Source: Archangium sp.
GTDB lineage: Bacteria > Myxococcota > Myxococcia > Myxococcales > Myxococcaceae
DNA: 64,000 nt
Assembly (NCBI GenBank): GCA_030681645.1
Contig: JAUXRX010000049.1
Span: 496,001 to 560,000, forward strand
Direction: 5' to 3'
Part shown: one piece after another, positions 8,753 through 18,616 of the stretch
Position numbering within the stretch: the stretch's first letter is position 1
How the letters are laid out: each line of letters begins with the position of its first letter
Position numbers and translations under genes: made by a program
Notes under the pieces: model-generated
Database searches by the model: none
Told to the model about the DNA's origin: nothing
The model's input: the letters and a program-made list of their open reading frames with translations, nothing else

Positions 8753-9151
8753 TCACCGCAGCGCCAGAAATGCCGCGGCCGCCAGGATGACGAACAGCAC
8801 GGCGACCCCGATCACGATCGCGAGCGAAGGGCCTCGCTCCGCCATGGGCGGGTCGAGCTGTGAGGGTGGCTTGCCCGTTGAAACCACCGGGGCCACGACC
8901 ACTCGCGGCGCTGCGGCAGGCGGCGCGATCGCCAACGGCCGCGCCACCAACTCTTCGACCGCTTCCTCGAAGACCTGAAGGAGCGCCGGTGACACGCGCG
9001 AGGTGAACAGCGCGCGCCCCTCCTGCACCGGCGCCGAGATCAACGCGGCCCGCTGGTCGATCGGCGCGTCCTTCACCGTGCCGTTGTAGAGCATCACGTC
9101 GGCACAGATGGCCCGGGCCAGCCGCCTCGCCTTGTCGGCCTCGTCGATCAC
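8753..9151 (-). CDS. Small tail-anchored protein of unknown function
   Basis: 132 aa. The GTG start at 9151 overlaps the stop of the upstream gene by 4 bp and has a GGAGG-type site about 7 nt upstream. The N-terminal 80 residues are soluble and largely helical (EADKARRLARAICADVMLYNG). A Pro/Ala linker follows, and the C-terminus is one hydrophobic helix, LAIVIGVAVLFVILAAAAF, ending in LALR. This is a tail-anchored topology with the soluble part in the cytoplasm. I recognise no family for the soluble part. Coupling to the DMP19-like gene suggests a shared role. Confidence 0.65.
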   Translation of the reverse strand: MIDEADKARRLARAICADVMLYNGTVKDAPIDQRAALISAPVQEGRALFTSRVSPALLQVFEEAVEELVARPLAIAPPAAAPRVVVAPVVSTGKPPSQLDPPMAERGPSLAIVIGVAVLFVILAAAAFLALR

Positions 9152-10086
9152 GTCAGCTCCCTCCGGTGCGCTCGAGCATGAGCGATCAGGGCCTCGATGG
9201 TGGGCAGCCGCAGATCGTCCAGCTCCCACTGCATCGCGCGCAGCCGGGTCAGGGCATCGTCGCTGAGCGCGGCCAGCGCCGTTCGGCGCACGCCATCGTC
9301 GGTGGGGTACGGCGACGGGAGCACCGCCATCGCGCGCTCCACCACCGCCGCAGCGTCAGTGGCGTCGGCCGCCTCCAGGGCCGCGTGGGCCTCGGGCGCG
9401 TACCTGCCCTTCGACGAGAAGAGGTAGCTCAGCCCGCCCTCGTCGCTGATCTCCCCGAAGGCGTGAATGGCCAGCTGCAGCCCGCGCTCCAGCGGCGAGA
9501 GCGGCGCCTTCCGGTGAGCCAGCCGCACGTACAGCGCGGGGATCGCCAGGTCTGCCGCCAGGTCGCGCGCGAGGATCTCGTCGAGCGTGACGTCGTCGGG
9601 AAACGAGACCGGCCGGAACGCGGCCAGGCCCGCGTTGGACAGGGTGAACTCGCGTTCGTGCTGCTCGATCCACCGGCGGAGCGCTTCGAGCAGCCGATCG
9701 GTCGCCGCGTCGACCTGCTTGCCCAGTGCCTCGAGCTCGGCGCGCGCCGCGGGGCTCAGCGCAGACGCGAGCTCGTGCCGCTCGGCCCGCGCGCCCGGCG
9801 GGAAGTGCAGAAGGCTGCGCTCGAGCGCGGCCGCCAGGTCGGGCTCCCCCAGCTCGCGCAGCGCCGCCGGCACCAGCGGGGCGCGCTCGCCTGAGCTGTT
9901 GCCGAAGAACTGATCGACGCCGCCGTTCGACACCTCGCCGCACAGCTCGAAGACGAGCCAGAGCACCTGCTCCGCGCGCGACATGCCGAGGATGCCTCTC
10001 GTCGAGTGGCGCGAGATCAGCCGGCGAAACAACATCCCCGGGACGTCAGCGCGACGCGGCCAGGCGAGGAGATCAGGCAAGTCCAT
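9148..10086 (-). CDS. Protein with two DMP19/DUF4375-like repeats
   Basis: 312 aa. Two segments align with each other: about residues 37-110 (EQVLWLVFELCGEVSNGG, VDQFFGNSSGE) and about 205-275 (ERGLQLAIHAFGEISDEGG, LSYLFSSKGR), each followed by an Ala-rich helix and a block ending in FP or PSPYP. The NGGxxQFFxNxxG pattern is the hallmark of the DMP19/DUF4375 family, whose Neisseria founding member is a DNA-mimic protein. A tandem arrangement is not the usual form. The second repeat has diverged (LSYLFSSKG). It is translationally coupled to the tail-anchored protein downstream. Function in this organism is unknown; the family call is by motif. Confidence 0.7.
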   Translation of the reverse strand: MDLPDLLAWPRRADVPGMLFRRLISRHSTRGILGMSRAEQVLWLVFELCGEVSNGGVDQFFGNSSGERAPLVPAALRELGEPDLAAALERSLLHFPPGARAERHELASALSPAARAELEALGKQVDAATDRLLEALRRWIEQHEREFTLSNAGLAAFRPVSFPDDVTLDEILARDLAADLAIPALYVRLAHRKAPLSPLERGLQLAIHAFGEISDEGGLSYLFSSKGRYAPEAHAALEAADATDAAAVVERAMAVLPSPYPTDDGVRRTALAALSDDALTRLRAMQWELDDLRLPTIEALIAHARAHRRELT

Positions 10087-10142
10087 GAACGCAGGCTAAA
10101 CAGCTTCGCTGCCGGAGGGGATCATTTGAGCCCCGTTCACGC

Positions 10143-11900
10143 TCAGGAACGCCAGCGGTTCCACCACGATCGGAGCGGGGCATCGACCGTGGGGTGCTCC
10201 TCGAAGCCCAGCTCGATCTCCCTGAGCGCCGCCGCGAACCACTCCATCGAGACCGGCCGCTTCGCCAGCTCGCGGGCCAGGCCCATCTCGAGCAGCCGCT
10301 GAATCTGCCACGGCACCTGCTCGCCCAGGAAGGTGGTCTCGCCCACCGGCATGGCGTCGCGCTGCAGCCGCTGCATCACCACCTGCGACAGATCGCTGCC
10401 CGCGAAGGGGAAGCGGCGCGTCAGCAGCACGTACATCACCATCGACAGCGAATAGACGTCGGCCCGGGCGTCGACCTGGTGCCCCATCACCTGCTCGGGC
10501 GCCATCCACAGCGGAGTGCCCACCACCTGCCCCACCTGGGTCCGGTAGGCGGCGTTCATGTCGGCCCCCCGAATGCGCGCCACGCCGAAGTCGAGCACCT
10601 TGAGCTGATCGAGGCCCTCGGCGTCGCGCTCGACCACCAGGTTGTCCGGCTTGATGTCGCGGTGAATCACGCCCACGCCGTGCGCGGCCGCGAGCGCCTC
10701 GGCCGCCTGGCGCATCAACCGCACCACCCGCGTCAGCTCGATGGGCGCGTCCTTCGCGAGCACCTTGAGCGACTTGCCCGAGAGCAGCTCCATCACGAAG
10801 TAGACCCGGTCACCTTCGCGCACGAGATCTTCGATGGCGATGATGTTCGGGTGCTTCACCATGTTGACGGCCTGCGCCTCGGCCACGAAGCGCTGCACCT
10901 GGCTGTCGACGCGCGAGAGCTCGGGCCGCAGCACCTTGATGGCCACCTGGCGATCGATCGACAGGTGGCGGGCCGAGAACACGTGGCCCATGCCGCCCTC
11001 GCCGATCATCGCCTCGATCCGGTACCGGCCCAGCACGTCGCCGGGCTTCAGCTCACCCGCCCGGGCAGGCTCGGGATCGCCCAGGTGCACCTCGATCGCC
11101 GGCGTCTCCAGCGGCTTCAAGGTGCGCAGCACGTCACGCAGCTCGGCCAGCGAGCCGTACCGATCGGCCGCGCGCTTGGCCAGGCAGCGGGTGAGCACCG
11201 GCGCCCACTCCTCCAGGCCCGGCTGCAGCGGGGGCATCGGCGCGTGCAGCTGCAGCGCGCGCGTCTCGGTCACGCCCTTCCCCGAGAACGGCGGTTCCTT
11301 CGTGAGCAGCTCGTGCAGCAACACGCCCATGCCGTACACGTCGCACGACGGCGTGGCGCGTCGCCCCGCGCAGCGCTCGGGAGACAGGTACTCGGGCGCC
11401 ACCAGGATCTTCCCCCGCGGCACGCTCTTCGTGCCGCGGAACAGCAGCAGCGCCGTGTCGAGCAGCCGCACCTCGGGGTGCAGAAGGTCGCCGTCGAGGA
11501 AGAGGTTGTGCGGCGCGAGGTGGCCGTGCACCACGCCGTGCGCGTGCAAGAACTCGAGCGCGTCGCAGATGCGCACCCCCCACCGAATCGCCTCGGCCGT
11601 GTCGAGCGGGCCCCGCTCACGAAGATGATCCGCCGCGGTGCGACCGCTCACAGGGCCGGTGACGAGCACGAAGCTGCCGTCGGGCTCGCAGCGGGTGATC
11701 TCGGGGGAGAGCAGCGCCGGGTGGCGGTGCTGCGTCGACGTCACCCGCGTGGTGTCCAGAAAGCGGCCGTAGAGCTCGGGATCTGCGGTGACCTCGGGGT
11801 GGCTCACCTGCACCAACACGCTCCCGGCGTTCGAGTCTGCGAGGTACGCGTCCACCGCGGACCCGGTGGCGATCTTCCGGCGAAGCTGGAGGTTCTTCAT
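10143..11900 (-). CDS. Tandem pseudokinase-Ser/Thr protein kinase (Pkn type)
   Basis: 585 aa with two protein-kinase folds. The C-terminal one (about 290-565) is complete: glycine loop GEGGMG at 300-305, VAIK lysine 322, HRDIKPDN with Asp415, DFG with Asp437, and APE. The N-terminal one (about 5-262) has kept the fold (VVHGHLAPHNLFL, VAPEYLSPERC, DVYGMGVLLHELLTKEPPF) but lost catalysis: HRD is HGH with Ala for the conserved Lys region, DFG is LDT, and no VAIK lysine is present. It is therefore a pseudokinase, probably regulating or docking the active domain. No transmembrane helix is seen, so the protein is cytoplasmic. Myxobacteria carry many such eukaryote-like kinases. Confidence 0.92.
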   Translation of the reverse strand: MKNLQLRRKIATGSAVDAYLADSNAGSVLVQVSHPEVTADPELYGRFLDTTRVTSTQHRHPALLSPEITRCEPDGSFVLVTGPVSGRTAADHLRERGPLDTAEAIRWGVRICDALEFLHAHGVVHGHLAPHNLFLDGDLLHPEVRLLDTALLLFRGTKSVPRGKILVAPEYLSPERCAGRRATPSCDVYGMGVLLHELLTKEPPFSGKGVTETRALQLHAPMPPLQPGLEEWAPVLTRCLAKRAADRYGSLAELRDVLRTLKPLETPAIEVHLGDPEPARAGELKPGDVLGRYRIEAMIGEGGMGHVFSARHLSIDRQVAIKVLRPELSRVDSQVQRFVAEAQAVNMVKHPNIIAIEDLVREGDRVYFVMELLSGKSLKVLAKDAPIELTRVVRLMRQAAEALAAAHGVGVIHRDIKPDNLVVERDAEGLDQLKVLDFGVARIRGADMNAAYRTQVGQVVGTPLWMAPEQVMGHQVDARADVYSLSMVMYVLLTRRFPFAGSDLSQVVMQRLQRDAMPVGETTFLGEQVPWQIQRLLEMGLARELAKRPVSMEWFAAALREIELGFEEHPTVDAPLRSWWNRWRS

Positions 11901-11971
11901 CTGCCCGGACTGTAGAACTACAGTGCCACGCGCACGCTAGTGCCCGATGTAGTTGGTGCCCCCACAAATAC

Positions 11972-12009
11972 GAAACCGCCCTCCCCACTCGCGCAGGGAA
12001 GGCGGTTTC
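11972..12009 (-). terminator. Rho-independent terminator of dnaK
   Basis: GAAACCGCC at 11972-11980 pairs with GGCGGTTTC at 12001-12009, extended by a partly paired inner segment. On the minus strand this is a GC-rich hairpin followed by a short T-containing run (GTATTTGT), 17 bp past the dnaK stop. Confidence 0.75.
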
Positions 12010-12025
12010 TCAGCGGCCCGACGGC

Positions 12026-13939
<1,914 letters not shown>

Positions 13940-14230
13940 TGCCATGTCTCCTAAAGAGTTGATTTGACGGCCGGAATTGTGGTGCCCGGCGACTTCGTCA
14001 AACTAACCACCGGCCCCCCCACGTCAACCCACCCCCGGCGGCCGCAGTGCGTAGCCCCCTTCGCAGCAACTGCCACCGCCGGGTTCCAATCGGGGCTCCC
14101 GACCCCATCCGTTACCCAATTGTTTCGAGGGCTTGACGCGTCGAGTCAAGTGGCAAGGTTGATGCTGTGAAACGGGTCACTGCCGTTCGACGGGTGTGGG
14201 GGCACACCGTCGGCCAGGAGGGCCGCAACC

Positions 14231-15313
14231 GTGTTCGTTCAACCGTTCCGAGCTGACGTCGAGCAGATTCCCCCGAGACTCGAGGTCGATCACCGCGTGG
14301 CCGTGCTGCTGAACCTGAGCGCGCGCAAGGTGACCCAGAAGATCGTCCGCGCCCTGTCCCACGTGGTGCCCGAGGGCGATCTCTTTCTGTCCCGCTCCGA
14401 GCTCGACGCGCGCCGCATCGCCCAGCAGGTGGTCGACCGCGGCTACCACACGGTCTTCCTGGGCGGCGGTGACGGCACGCTCACCTGCTTCGTGAACGAG
14501 ATCCTCACCCAGGTGGCCTTGCGCCGGCAGCACCACCCCACCCCCACCCCGCGCTTCGGCGTGCTCAAGCTGGGCACGGGCAATTCGGTCGCGTCGCTGG
14601 TGAAGGCGTCATCGACCCGGGCCGACGGCTTCGTCGACGACGTGCTCCGCGCGCGCGCCGGTGAAGTGCCGGGGTACCGCACGATCGATCTCCTCCTCAT
14701 CGACGGCAAGCGCGCGCCGTTCGCCGGCCTCGGCATGGATGGGAAGATCCTCAACGACTACAACACCGTGAAGAACAACTTCGCGCAGGGCCCGTTCTCG
14801 AAAATGATGACCGGCGCCGCGGGCTACTTCACCTCGGTCGCGTTCAAGACGGTGCCGTACTACCTGGCCAACTCGAACACGGTCGACTGCGAGGTCACCA
14901 ACGGCCCGGCGATCGCGTACCGCATGGGGCCCGATGGCACGCCGGTCGAGACGTTCGTGCCGGGCCAGACGATCTACAAAGGTCCGCTCGTCATCGCGGC
15001 CGCGGGCACGGTGCCGTTCTACGGCTTCGAGCTGAAGATGTTCCCGTTCGCCGGCAAGCGCCGCGGAATGATGGACCTGCGCCTGGGCACCGTCGCGGCC
15101 ACGGCCATCCTCGCCAACCTGGGCAAGATGTGGTCGGGCACCTGGTTCCCCGAGGGGCTCAACGACTACCTGGTGAAGGACTGCACCATTCGCTTCTCGC
15201 GGCCGATGCCGTTCCAGATCGCTGGCGACGCTGAGGGCTACCGCGAAGAGGTGCACTTCCAGGTTTCGCCTGAGCCGATCGACGTCGTCGACTTCACCGG
15301 CGCGCTGCACTGA
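14231..15313 (+). CDS. Diacylglycerol/sphingosine-kinase-like lipid kinase
   Basis: 360 aa, GTG start with AGGAGG 9 nt upstream. The DAGK catalytic signature is present: VFLGGGDGTLTCFVNE, then FGVLKLGTGNSVASL, then FAGLGMDGKILNDYN. This matches the LCB5/DgkB/YegS fold, in which the GGDGT loop binds ATP. The C-terminal half forms the beta-sandwich lipid-binding lobe. It probably phosphorylates a membrane lipid such as diacylglycerol. A 19-bp interrupted palindrome, CTTGAC-N7-GTCAAG, lies at 14132-14150, about 80 bp upstream, and may be an operator. Part of the 3' end is duplicated about 340 bp downstream in decayed form. Confidence 0.85.
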   Translation: MFVQPFRADVEQIPPRLEVDHRVAVLLNLSARKVTQKIVRALSHVVPEGDLFLSRSELDARRIAQQVVDRGYHTVFLGGGDGTLTCFVNEILTQVALRRQHHPTPTPRFGVLKLGTGNSVASLVKASSTRADGFVDDVLRARAGEVPGYRTIDLLLIDGKRAPFAGLGMDGKILNDYNTVKNNFAQGPFSKMMTGAAGYFTSVAFKTVPYYLANSNTVDCEVTNGPAIAYRMGPDGTPVETFVPGQTIYKGPLVIAAAGTVPFYGFELKMFPFAGKRRGMMDLRLGTVAATAILANLGKMWSGTWFPEGLNDYLVKDCTIRFSRPMPFQIAGDAEGYREEVHFQVSPEPIDVVDFTGALH

Positions 15314-15541
15314 CTGGCCGGTCGGTGCGCCCGCTGAAGGCCCAGAAGAGGCCTTGATGTGCGTGGGGCGGGCGGGTCTCAGACCGTGCTCGTCGCGCGC
15401 TTGCCCCTCGACTTCGGGCAAGGACGCTCATGTGACGCCTGCGTTCATCAAGGCGGCGACCGCGTCGTTTCGCGTCCTCGCCCGAGGCGAGAGGCCGCTC
15501 AGCGGATGGCTGCAGTTCGAGTTCCCGTCCCGTTGAGCGAC

Positions 15542-15636
15542 CGGCCGATGCCCTTCCAGATCGCCGGCGACGCCGAGGGCTACCGCACTTCCAGGTCTCG
15601 CCCGAGCCGATCGACGTCGTCGACTTCACGGGCGCG
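15542..15636 (+). pseudogene. Frameshifted partial duplicate of the lipid-kinase 3' end
   Basis: This stretch repeats 15200-15305 of the lipid kinase (from CGGCCGATGCC through GACTTCAC) with a few substitutions and one 10-base deletion after GGCTACCGC, which destroys the frame. In the intact gene the same region encodes the final block of the protein, RPMPFQIAGDAEGY onward. The remainder of the 328-bp gap (15314-15541) shows no recognisable gene. The fragment ends 6 bp before the stop of the Imm22-like gene, so the duplication junction lies close to that gene. Confidence 0.85.
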
Positions 15637-15641
15637 AGAAC

Positions 15642-16070
15642 CTATTTCGACATCCACCGACCGACGTCGGTCGCCGGTCTCCGAAATTTCGCGACCACGG
15701 AGAACCTGAGCTCAAGGTCGGGGGTGATCCACGAAGTGCGGCTCGTGGTCGGGGTTCGGAAGTCATAGAGACAGATGAAGCAGTTGTCGTCAGGACTCAG
15801 CTGAGCTCCAGCTTGCACCAACGCGGGAATCGCCTCCGCTTCGTATGAGATCCCGCTGAGTAGTTCGTTGAGAGACTTCGCCTGCTTGTTCTGCTTCATC
15901 GCCTCGCGGAGATCCTCGTCGTACCTGACGCCGAACGCGCGGCCGAACGCGGAGCCCAGCGAGCTGCCGCTTTCTGAGTACCGAATCTTGAGCGCGTGAT
16001 CGAAGGCCCGCTTGGTTCTCGCCCAGCCCAGCCACAGCGAGATGTGGCTGGTCTCAGTCCTCAAGGCCAC
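15642..16070 (-). CDS. Imm22-family immunity-protein-like
   Basis: 142 aa from the GTG at 16070; a TTG at 16064 is an alternative. The protein begins with HISLWLGWARTK and continues with GSAFGRAFGVRYDEDL, LNELLSGISYEAEAIPAL and NCFICLYDF. This pattern (short-strand SLWLG, acidic YDED, LLxGxSY, hydrophobic LYDF) matches immunity protein 22 of polymorphic toxin systems as I know the family. Such proteins neutralise a toxin in the cytoplasm, but no toxin gene is visible nearby. It overlaps the end of the protease gene by 17 bp. The last 6 bp abut the duplicated lipid-kinase fragment, so its C-terminus may have been altered by that event. Confidence 0.6.
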   Translation of the reverse strand: MALRTETSHISLWLGWARTKRAFDHALKIRYSESGSSLGSAFGRAFGVRYDEDLREAMKQNKQAKSLNELLSGISYEAEAIPALVQAGAQLSPDDNCFICLYDFRTPTTSRTSWITPDLELRFSVVAKFRRPATDVGRWMSK

Positions 16071-17490
16071 TCTCGATGGGGCGCGCCTGCCAGGCGACCG
16101 GGCCCCACCATGAGCGCGGCGCTGTTCTCCCGCTGATCGCGTACAGCTGACCGAGCAGCTCGAGCTGCACCCGCGCCACCATCTCACCCGGCAGCAGCAG
16201 CGGCGGCGCGAAGGCACGCGGCAACGAGGCCAGCTCTTCTTCACCTGCCGGCGTGCGCTGGTGCCAGCGGTCCATGCCGTCCTGCGCCCAGACCTCGCTG
16301 AAGCGGTACTCGGTGCCGTCGGCGTTCCGCCCGATCAGCAGCACCCACGCCAGGTGGGGCTTCACCCGCAGCGTCGACTCGACCCGCACGCCCCGGCGCA
16401 GCAGCTTGCGGATGGCGCGTTGATCGGTGAGCTCGATCTCCAGGCGGTTCTCGGCCTTGAGGCGCTGCTTCTGTGAGCTCAGCAGCGCGCGCGCCTCGCG
16501 CACCAGCGGGTCGAGCGCGGCAGGCAACGGAGGCAGCACGTTGTCGACCGTCGAGCGCTGGCCGTCACGCACCGCCGCCCGCAGCAGCCCCTTGCTCTGC
16601 TTGAGCCACTTCGAACGATCTCCGCTGGCGATGCTGGCCAGCGCTTCGCGATCGACGTGCCCTTCCAGGCTCTGCCTCGCGTGCTCGAAGTAACGCCAGC
16701 GGTGATCCCAGTCGAAGCACTCCTCGAGGTTGGGCGAGGCGAGCTCCTGCGCGCGAATGCAGCTCGAGGCCGCCTTCTCGGGGGTGGACAGGTCGAGCCC
16801 GAAGGACCGTGACTCCTCCTCGAGCAGCCAGCGCGCCATGCCGATGGGCCGGGCGAAGCCGACGCCGTCCGTGTCGCCGAACACCTTGGCGCTGCTGACG
16901 CCGACGAGCTCGCCACGCTGGTTGATGAGCGGTCCACCCGAGCTGCCCGGGTTCACGGCCGCGTCGTGCTGAATGGCGCCGTTGTGGAGCGCGCTCACCA
17001 CCCCGCTGGTGAAGCTCCACACCGTCTCCTGGGGGTGGCCCAGCGCGAGCACCGCTTCCCCGCGGTGAGGGAGCTCTTCGGCCAGCGGCAACAACGGCAC
17101 GGCGGACGTCTCGGTGTCGAGGCGCACCAGCGCCAGGTCGTTCGCCTCGTCGATGCGATCGAGCGCGACGTCGACCAGCCGCGAGCGGTTCTCGAAGAGG
17201 AAACGATCGAGCCCGCCATCCATCGGCGTGTAGGAGACCAGGCCCGGCGCGTAGAGCATCGCGCGCAGGTGCGTCATGCCGCGCACCAGGTGCAGGCAGG
17301 TCAGCACCCGGCCATCGCGGCTCACGATGATGCCCGAGCCGAACGAGGTCTTCCCGTCAGGGCGCTCGCCGATCAGCAGCACCAGCGAAGGCAGCGCGGC
17401 GGCGACCAGTTGTTCCGTGCTCCGCGCCTCGGGCCCGGGTTGGGTGTGGGCGCAGGCGAGCAGCAGCATGAACAGCGGCATCGTTCGCAT
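16054..17490 (-). CDS. Trypsin-like serine protease lipoprotein (HtrA-type catalytic domain, no PDZ)
   Basis: 478 aa, AGGAGG just upstream of the start. The lipobox LLAC puts the lipidated Cys at residue 13. The S1/HtrA catalytic triad is complete: His67 in TCLHLVRG, Asp118 in ANDLALVRL and Ser184 in NPGSSGGPL. After about residue 220 no PDZ domain follows. Instead there is a helical region (LEECFDWDHRWRYFEHAR), then a beta-rich C-terminal domain that I do not recognise. It is probably anchored in the envelope and acts on periplasmic or surface proteins. The overlapping downstream Imm22-like gene suggests coupled expression. Confidence 0.85.
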   Translation of the reverse strand: MRTMPLFMLLLACAHTQPGPEARSTEQLVAAALPSLVLLIGERPDGKTSFGSGIIVSRDGRVLTCLHLVRGMTHLRAMLYAPGLVSYTPMDGGLDRFLFENRSRLVDVALDRIDEANDLALVRLDTETSAVPLLPLAEELPHRGEAVLALGHPQETVWSFTSGVVSALHNGAIQHDAAVNPGSSGGPLINQRGELVGVSSAKVFGDTDGVGFARPIGMARWLLEEESRSFGLDLSTPEKAASSCIRAQELASPNLEECFDWDHRWRYFEHARQSLEGHVDREALASIASGDRSKWLKQSKGLLRAAVRDGQRSTVDNVLPPLPAALDPLVREARALLSSQKQRLKAENRLEIELTDQRAIRKLLRRGVRVESTLRVKPHLAWVLLIGRNADGTEYRFSEVWAQDGMDRWHQRTPAGEEELASLPRAFAPPLLLPGEMVARVQLELLGQLYAISGRTAPRSWWGPVAWQARPIESGLED

Positions 17491-17525
17491 ACCGCCTCCT
17501 GCCTGGTTCGCCCTCTCCCCGACCC

Positions 17526-18275
17526 TCAGCCGCCGTCGCGTGACGGGGGCGGCTTCTCGCCGGGCTCTTTGCGCCGGGCCACGATGAAGCCGATCGTCAC
17601 GCCGGTCTTGCCGGTGCGGTGGAGCGCGATCTCGCCCCGCAGCGCCAGGGCGCCCCCGGCGTTCGTGTCGGACGTCTTGCCCAGCACCGTCTCGACCTCG
17701 CGGTAGTACTCGTCGAGCTCCTGGTCGCTGAGCGTCTCGATCAGCTCGGGCTCGTAGCCTTCGGTCTCGATGCTCATCAGCGTCTCGCGCGGCGTGAGCA
17801 ACGCCACGCCCAGGCGCTCCTTCCACGCGGCGAGCACCGGCTCGTTGGCGATGCGGCCGACCTTCACCACCGCGGTCAGGCCCAGGCGGCCACCGACCGC
17901 CAGCGAGGGGCGCCACTGCTTCGCCACCTGCGCGGGGTTCCCGATCACCCGGCCGAACGAGAAGATGCCGTCGAAGGCGCGCTCGGCGAACTTGATGCTG
18001 CCCACCGGCCCATGCTGCACCGCGACCTTGTCGCCGACGCCCACCACCCGCGCCCTTTCCTTGATCGCGTCGGCCAGGCGCTGCTCGGGCTCGACGATCG
18101 TGAGGTGGCACGAGAGCGCCTTGGCGATGGCGAGCGCGCCGAGGCTGCCGTGCAGCTCCAGGAGGCTGGCCCCGTCGTTCCAGTGCGCCATCTGCGCGAA
18201 ACGCCGCAACAACGACTCGGACTGAAAGAGCCGGCGCGTCTCGGGCGGGACATACAGCGGGAAGGGGTCAGCCAT
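17526..18275 (-). CDS. Class I SAM-dependent methyltransferase-like protein
   Basis: 249 aa from ATG 18275. Residues 40-135 have the Rossmann layout of class I methyltransferases: SLLELHGSLGALAIA in place of the usual GxGxG loop, then LTIVEPEQRLADAI as the acidic SAM-ribose strand, VAVQHGPVGSIKF, and AFDGIFSFGRV. The glycine loop is atypical, so methyl transfer is likely but not certain and the substrate is unknown. The C-terminus ends in a Pro/Arg stretch encoded by a degenerate palindromic repeat. Upstream in-frame ATG at 18293 is an alternative start. Confidence 0.65.
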   Translation of the reverse strand: MADPFPLYVPPETRRLFQSESLLRRFAQMAHWNDGASLLELHGSLGALAIAKALSCHLTIVEPEQRLADAIKERARVVGVGDKVAVQHGPVGSIKFAERAFDGIFSFGRVIGNPAQVAKQWRPSLAVGGRLGLTAVVKVGRIANEPVLAAWKERLGVALLTPRETLMSIETEGYEPELIETLSDQELDEYYREVETVLGKTSDTNAGGALALRGEIALHRTGKTGVTIGFIVARRKEPGEKPPPSRDGG

Positions 18276-18311
18276 GGTGTGCAGGACCCCCATACACAGG
18301 GCCTGAAACCC

Positions 18312-18611
18312 TCACAAGTAGTAGACGATTCGCTTGTCGGCGTGGATGTCGATGTAGATCTTCTGCCGCTGCTCCTCGGAGAGCAAATACACGGACACGG
18401 TCAGCGAGACGAAGCGGCCCTGCTTCGACACGTTCTCCGAGATCGAGTCGCGGCTGACCTCGCTGCCCATCAACCGGCTGAACTTCTGGCGGATGTACTC
18501 GGCGAAGCCATGCTCGAGCTTCCCCATCACCTTGAAGGCGTAGACGGTGGGGTAGGCGATGAGCGGCGGCGGGCCGCCCGGTGCGGGCTTCTCTGGCGCT
18601 TCGTCGGACAT
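18312..18611 (-). CDS. DUF493 (YbeD-like) family protein
   Basis: 99 aa. The sequence YPTVYAFKVMGKLEHGFAEY and the conserved end IYIDIHADKRIVYYL fit the small ferredoxin-like DUF493/YbeD fold, which may bind a small ligand and act as a regulator. The start MSDEAPEKP at 18611 follows a Pro-rich N-terminus; a TTG 9 bp upstream is possible. It lies 5 bp after the PhoH-like gene on the same strand, so the pair is probably cotranscribed. Confidence 0.8.
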   Translation of the reverse strand: MSDEAPEKPAPGGPPPLIAYPTVYAFKVMGKLEHGFAEYIRQKFSRLMGSEVSRDSISENVSKQGRFVSLTVSVYLLSEEQRQKIYIDIHADKRIVYYL

Positions 18612-18616
18612 GGCGA

